37,320 nucleotides of DNA from positions 1 to 37,320 of the forward strand of contig JACZJQ010000208.1 in NCBI GenBank assembly GCA_014860455.1, in the 5' to 3' direction. The notes beneath the pieces are model-generated. The model worked only from the letters and a program-made list of their open reading frames with translations, was not told the origin of the DNA and ran no database searches. The stretch comes from Bryobacteraceae bacterium (GTDB lineage Bacteria > Acidobacteriota > Terriglobia > Bryobacterales > Bryobacteraceae). Each line of letters begins with the position of its first letter. The stretch's first letter is position 1. The position numbers and the translations under genes were made by a program. Below, piece after piece: positions 34,376 through 37,320 of the stretch.

Positions 34376-35206
34376 ATGAAGAAGTCGATCGGAGTGTGCG
34401 CAGTCGTTGTGTGCCTGCTTGGCGCCACGGCAAACGCGCAAAAAAGCTACGTTCTGCAGGCGCCCCGCTGGGGTGCGGCGCAGGTCAAGGCCGTTACAGG
34501 CGCCGGAGGTACTGTTGTGTTTGGCCACAACGGAGCCGGAGTTGGCGTCGCCACCTCCTCCGCGCCAGACTTCCTGGACCGCGTGAGAGCATCAAGCGCC
34601 ATTACGAGCGCTGCCGCGGACATGGTGGTGAAGTGGCAACCGGACGTGAGAGTTGTGGAGGCCGGTGATCCCACCGCACAATCGATCAACCCGGCCGACG
34701 ACAGGTTCTACCCGCTTCAATGGGCCCCCGCGGCGGTGAAGGCCCCTGAGGCATGGGCGAAGAACTGCACGGGCGAGGGTGTTCGAGTGGCCATTCTGGA
34801 CGGTGGAATCCATTCGACCCACGTCGACCTGGCCCCCAACCTCGATGTGGCCCGATCCGCCTCATTTGTGCCTGGTTTCGCGTTCAACCAGGACACAGGC
34901 ACGTTCTGGCATGGCACGCATGTCGCCGGCATCGTGGCGGCGGCCGACAATAACATTGGAACCATCGGCATCGCGCCCAAGGCCACGCTGGTCGGCGTCA
35001 AGGTACTCCACGAGGGCAGCGGTGCGTTCTCCTGGATCATCCAGGGCATCCTCTACGCCTCCACGCCCATCGCCGCCGGCGGCGGCGGCGCCGATATCAT
35101 CAACATGAGTCTCGGCGCCAGATTAGCCAGGAATGCGGGAGCGCCTGGAGAGGCGGCCGAGTTAGTCTCCGCTCTGAACCGAGCCGTTATGCTGAGCTCG
35201 GCATAA
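34376..35206 (+). pseudogene. Subtilisin-family (S8) serine peptidase, 3' part and catalytic serine missing
   Basis: A 276-residue secreted S8 peptidase with signal peptide SIGVCAVVVCLLGATANAQ. Residues about 25-95 resemble the inhibitor-like propeptide region. The catalytic aspartate is D142 in VAILDGGIHSTH and the histidine H179 in WHGTHVAGIVAA. NMSLGA (about 243-248) is present, but the frame stops at LNRAVMLSSA, before the oxyanion-hole AAGN region and the GTSMA motif with the nucleophile. Without Ser it cannot cleave by the usual mechanism. The three frames after the stop show no continuing peptidase. The ATG at 34376 has GGAGG eleven bases upstream. The break coincides with a change in base composition, so insertion or deletion is likely rather than decay by point mutation. 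Confidence 0.8.
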
Positions 35207-35461
35207 CTGCCCTGTTTAAGCCGCTCCCCTCTCTCAACCCTCCTCGAAGTTTCTCCGGTGTCTGGGCAGCCGTCGTCCGCCGTCCACCCACGGAGCGCGA
35301 CAAATTGTTCCATGCATCGCCCACGAGCGTGAGTTCGCCACTTCTCCCGGCAGCTCGAGCGGTCAAGTGGTCTGGCGAAGTTCGGGTGATCAGGTAGTGC
35401 CGGTGTGCCGGCTCACAGCGAGTTCATCTGGTCTGGTTTGCAGTTCCCCCGGCAGCACTGT
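35207..35461. mobile_element. Possible decayed insertion-sequence end with short direct and inverted repeats
   Basis: TTCTCCCGGCAGC (35342-35354) recurs with one mismatch as TTCCCCCGGCAGC (35444-35456). TGGTCTGG occurs at 35368 and 35429. TTCGCCA (35334-35340) and TGGCGAA (35373-35379) form an inverted pair. Several short repeats near each other resemble the multiple terminal repeats of IS21-type ends, but no transposase frame remains. No gene is seen in this stretch. Confidence 0.3.
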
Positions 35462-36280
35462 TCAACAAGCGGGGTCCCAGTCATCCCAGAGCGAAAGCTG
35501 AGTCGGCCTGCTCAACGGAAGACGGACTCGCATCTCTGGATCGTCGCGCGTGGATGTAAGCCATTGAATCCACACCTTCATCTCGGCGCCATCGCAGCGA
35601 ATCTTTCCGTAGTGTCCTATCTGGATGTCATTCAGATCATCATCCTTCAGCGTACTGCCATGAACGCGAATGTACTCGGCAAGCCGCGGCCCCAAGGCGT
35701 AATCCAGCCGTGCAGCGGTCAATAAGGAGCGAACTACACACAACTCCGAAAATGGATTGTCCGCAAAGTTGATTTCGACGGTCCGCGAGGTTACAGCATT
35801 AAAGAACTCACGATCGTAGATGCGTCGAGCGCGACCTGGTCTAGGCCACAGCTCTGCTGCAACGGCCTCGACATTCAAGAACGTGGTCGAAGGAAGACTC
35901 TCAAATGTCGCCGAAGCAACCTTGCCGGTCCTGAATGCCCATGTCGACTCCAAGGGCCAAACGTCGATGGGCCACCCCCCAACATTCAAGTGCAGCCCTC
36001 CGAAACGCGTTCGCTTTCTGATAGACGACTGGAACAAATCGGCGAGCAACTCAATGGTCGGAACGTCCACAACTACATCTACGTCCCTCGGTTGCTCAGA
36101 GCTGCCCCGGATCATGAGATCGCGGAGAGTTCCGCCGAAAATGACGGATCGCCACTCACGCTGATTCAGCGTCGAGAAGAACTCCAGGAGCGGAGTCCGA
36201 TAATGTGCGCGACGACGCACAAAGCGCCCCACCCTGGCGCGTAGTACCTCGCAAAGTTCGCTCTCGTGCGTCTCAGCCAT
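35462..36280 (-). CDS. Stand-alone nucleotidyltransferase (pol-beta superfamily)
   Basis: A 272-residue protein with a DNA-polymerase-beta-type nucleotidyltransferase head. The G49-G50 motif is in VIFGGTLRDLMIRG, the metal-binding pair D66 and D68 in PRDVDVVVDV, and a third acidic residue D106 in GGWPIDVWPLESTWAF. This order (GG, DxD, later D) is complete, so the protein should be active. The GGTLRD and DVD spacing resembles CCA-adding and poly(A) polymerase heads, but their RNA-binding domains are not recognised. The C-terminal half is helical. AbiEii toxins, tRNA-modifying and CBASS-type enzymes share the fold; none is a clear match. Its ATG overlaps the stop of the dGTPase-family gene by eight bases, so the two form one coupled unit. 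Confidence 0.78.
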   Translation of the reverse strand: MAETHESELCEVLRARVGRFVRRRAHYRTPLLEFFSTLNQREWRSVIFGGTLRDLMIRGSSEQPRDVDVVVDVPTIELLADLFQSSIRKRTRFGGLHLNVGGWPIDVWPLESTWAFRTGKVASATFESLPSTTFLNVEAVAAELWPRPGRARRIYDREFFNAVTSRTVEINFADNPFSELCVVRSLLTAARLDYALGPRLAEYIRVHGSTLKDDDLNDIQIGHYGKIRCDGAEMKVWIQWLTSTRDDPEMRVRLPLSRPTQLSLWDDWDPAC

Positions 36281-37320
36281 TCGACAACCGACGGTGCAAC
36301 TCGCGTGCGAATGTGTCGGTCATACCAGCGACGTAATCCACAACAAGTTGCAGTCTGTGATAAGTCTCGGCCTCGGCACCCTTGCTCTCCGCAAGCTGCT
36401 GCTCAAACACGTGGCGATAATTCGACGAGATCAGTCGGTACGACTTTCCTGGGTAGTCCTTGGCTTTCGCCTTCACTGATCCGATTCTCGCGCCCTCCCA
36501 GAAGACGTCCATGAGGTCATGGATGATCTTCCTGCCCATGAGCTCCAACCTCAACACGTCTTTGCATGCATACACCGATTTTCGAGCAATCTTCTTACAA
36601 GCCTCGACGTAAGCTTTGGCCTCACATTCGTCGTCGGCTAAAAGCTCACCCCCATACGTTCCCATGTCAATTTCGTTGAACCTGCGCCCAAAGACAGCCC
36701 GGACAGCCGGGACCACCCGACCGATCGACTGGATGCGAAATGCCTGCGCAAAGGCGTCCTGGTCGATGTGATCAACCGGTTTGTGGCATCCCAGCTGTCG
36801 GCTGACCCGGTTCTTCACCGCGGTGAGAATTGGAGACGAGTCGCCGACTTCAGCAGTCAGTTCATCGACCAGTTGGTCCCACGAAATCACACCCTTCTTG
36901 ATGCCATCTTCGAGATCGACGGAGGAATACACGATATCATCGCAGGCCTCCACCACGAAGGTCACTGGATGTCTTGCGTATCCCTCCAAGCCGACTTCCG
37001 CCCTTACCTCCTGAATGAGATCAGCCTCTGACGCAAACACTCCGAGCTTACTCATCTGATGAGGCGCGTCAGAGATGTTGTCCGATGTCGCTATATACTT
37101 CGTCGCGGCTGCGAGGGTCCCGCACGTGAGATTGAGGCCAAACTCGTCAGCCAGCACCTGAAGCTTAGTGATAAGGCGCACGGTCTGAGCATTGCCATCG
37201 AAGGCGAGAAAATCTTGCGCGTAGCGTGCATTTCCGTGTTCGGCGTCACTTCGGAGGCTGTCAACGATCGACTTGTTCCGGTCAGCGTGAAACCACTGCT
37301 GGATAGCAACTTCGCCTGCG
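36273..37320 (-). CDS. dGTPase-family HD phosphohydrolase, 5' end cut by window
   Basis: The frame is open to the right edge, so the start lies outside the window; 348 residues are seen. FDGNAQTVRLITKLQ (FEGNAQT-type) is the hallmark of dNTP triphosphohydrolases, followed by GLNLTCGTLAAATKY. FVVEACDDIVYSSVDLED holds the last metal-binding aspartate of the HD site. The first histidine and the HD pair would be before the window edge. The family splits dNTPs into deoxynucleoside and triphosphate. Known roles are dNTP pool control and, in some bacteria, phage defence through dGTP depletion. A GTG at 37181 is an internal codon, not a start. The downstream nucleotidyltransferase overlaps by eight bases. 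Base composition here is lower in GC than in the rest of the window. Confidence 0.88.
   Translation of the reverse strand, partial: AGEVAIQQWFHADRNKSIVDSLRSDAEHGNARYAQDFLAFDGNAQTVRLITKLQVLADEFGLNLTCGTLAAATKYIATSDNISDAPHQMSKLGVFASEADLIQEVRAEVGLEGYARHPVTFVVEACDDIVYSSVDLEDGIKKGVISWDQLVDELTAEVGDSSPILTAVKNRVSRQLGCHKPVDHIDQDAFAQAFRIQSIGRVVPAVRAVFGRRFNEIDMGTYGGELLADDECEAKAYVEACKKIARKSVYACKDVLRLELMGRKIIHDLMDVFWEGARIGSVKAKAKDYPGKSYRLISSNYRHVFEQQLAESKGAEAETYHRLQLVVDYVAGMTDTFARELHRRLSNG

Noticed and set aside
37091-37309. Short minus-strand frame of 72 codons at the right edge.
   Set aside because: It is out of frame with the dGTPase-family gene, whose own frame continues to the window edge with family motifs.

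Overview
The window looks like a piece of chromosome from a high-GC, Gram-negative bacterium. LpxK (lipid A synthesis), several outer-envelope lipoproteins and an RND efflux permease point to an outer membrane. The mix of families (DUF362 protein with a Tat signal, a GHL6-like glycoside hydrolase, a MEMO1-family protein with a PqqD-like N-terminus, many small secreted proteins) suggests an Acidobacteriota lineage near Bryobacterales/Solibacter. That placement is an inference from family content; there is no rRNA gene or phylogenetic marker analysis behind it.

Layout. 1-6.7 kb: the end of lpxK; a convergent URO-D-like gene and a TPR protein separated by a perfect 24-bp inverted repeat; a coupled run of lipoprotein, geranylgeranyl-reductase-like flavoprotein and hemL; a small ribbon-helix-helix-like protein; and rlmH. 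6.7-7.6 kb: accD. 7.6-14.2 kb: a five-gene minus-strand run (GHL6-like glycoside hydrolase, fabD, parvulin-type PPIase lipoprotein, unknown protein, DUF362 protein). 14.3-17.4 kb: a lone HAE1-type RND permease. 17.4-21.7 kb: a small zinc-finger protein, an ornithine-cyclodeaminase-family enzyme, an unknown protein, then HAD phosphatase, a barrel-less amidohydrolase-like lipoprotein and a methyltransferase. 22-25.9 kb: a MEMO-family protein, pterin dehydratase, and a fusion of a serine beta-lactamase-type hydrolase with a NamZ-type exo-muramidase. 26-29.2 kb: a small AT-hook-like protein with a two-operator promoter, and an amino-acid permease plus sodium:solute symporter pair. 29.5-34.1 kb: a secreted TPR protein, an unknown protein, a DUF151 nuclease-like protein, miaB and a secreted tandem-repeat protein. 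34.4-37.3 kb: a subtilisin-like gene that stops before its catalytic serine, decayed repeat sequence, then a lower-GC two-gene operon of a dGTPase-family HD phosphohydrolase (cut by the window edge) and a stand-alone pol-beta-type nucleotidyltransferase.

Most of the window is housekeeping: lipid A, fatty acid, tetrapyrrole and tRNA/rRNA modification, peptidoglycan recycling and transport. The right end (about 35.2 kb onward) differs in composition and follows a broken gene, so it looks acquired. Its dGTPase-nucleotidyltransferase pair is the best candidate for an undescribed system, possibly phage defence by dNTP depletion. Other items worth attention are the amidase-muramidase fusion, the operator pair flanking a promoter, the lipoprotein made only of an amidohydrolase composite domain, and the secreted protein built from about 33-residue repeats. 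No tRNA, rRNA or CRISPR array was seen.
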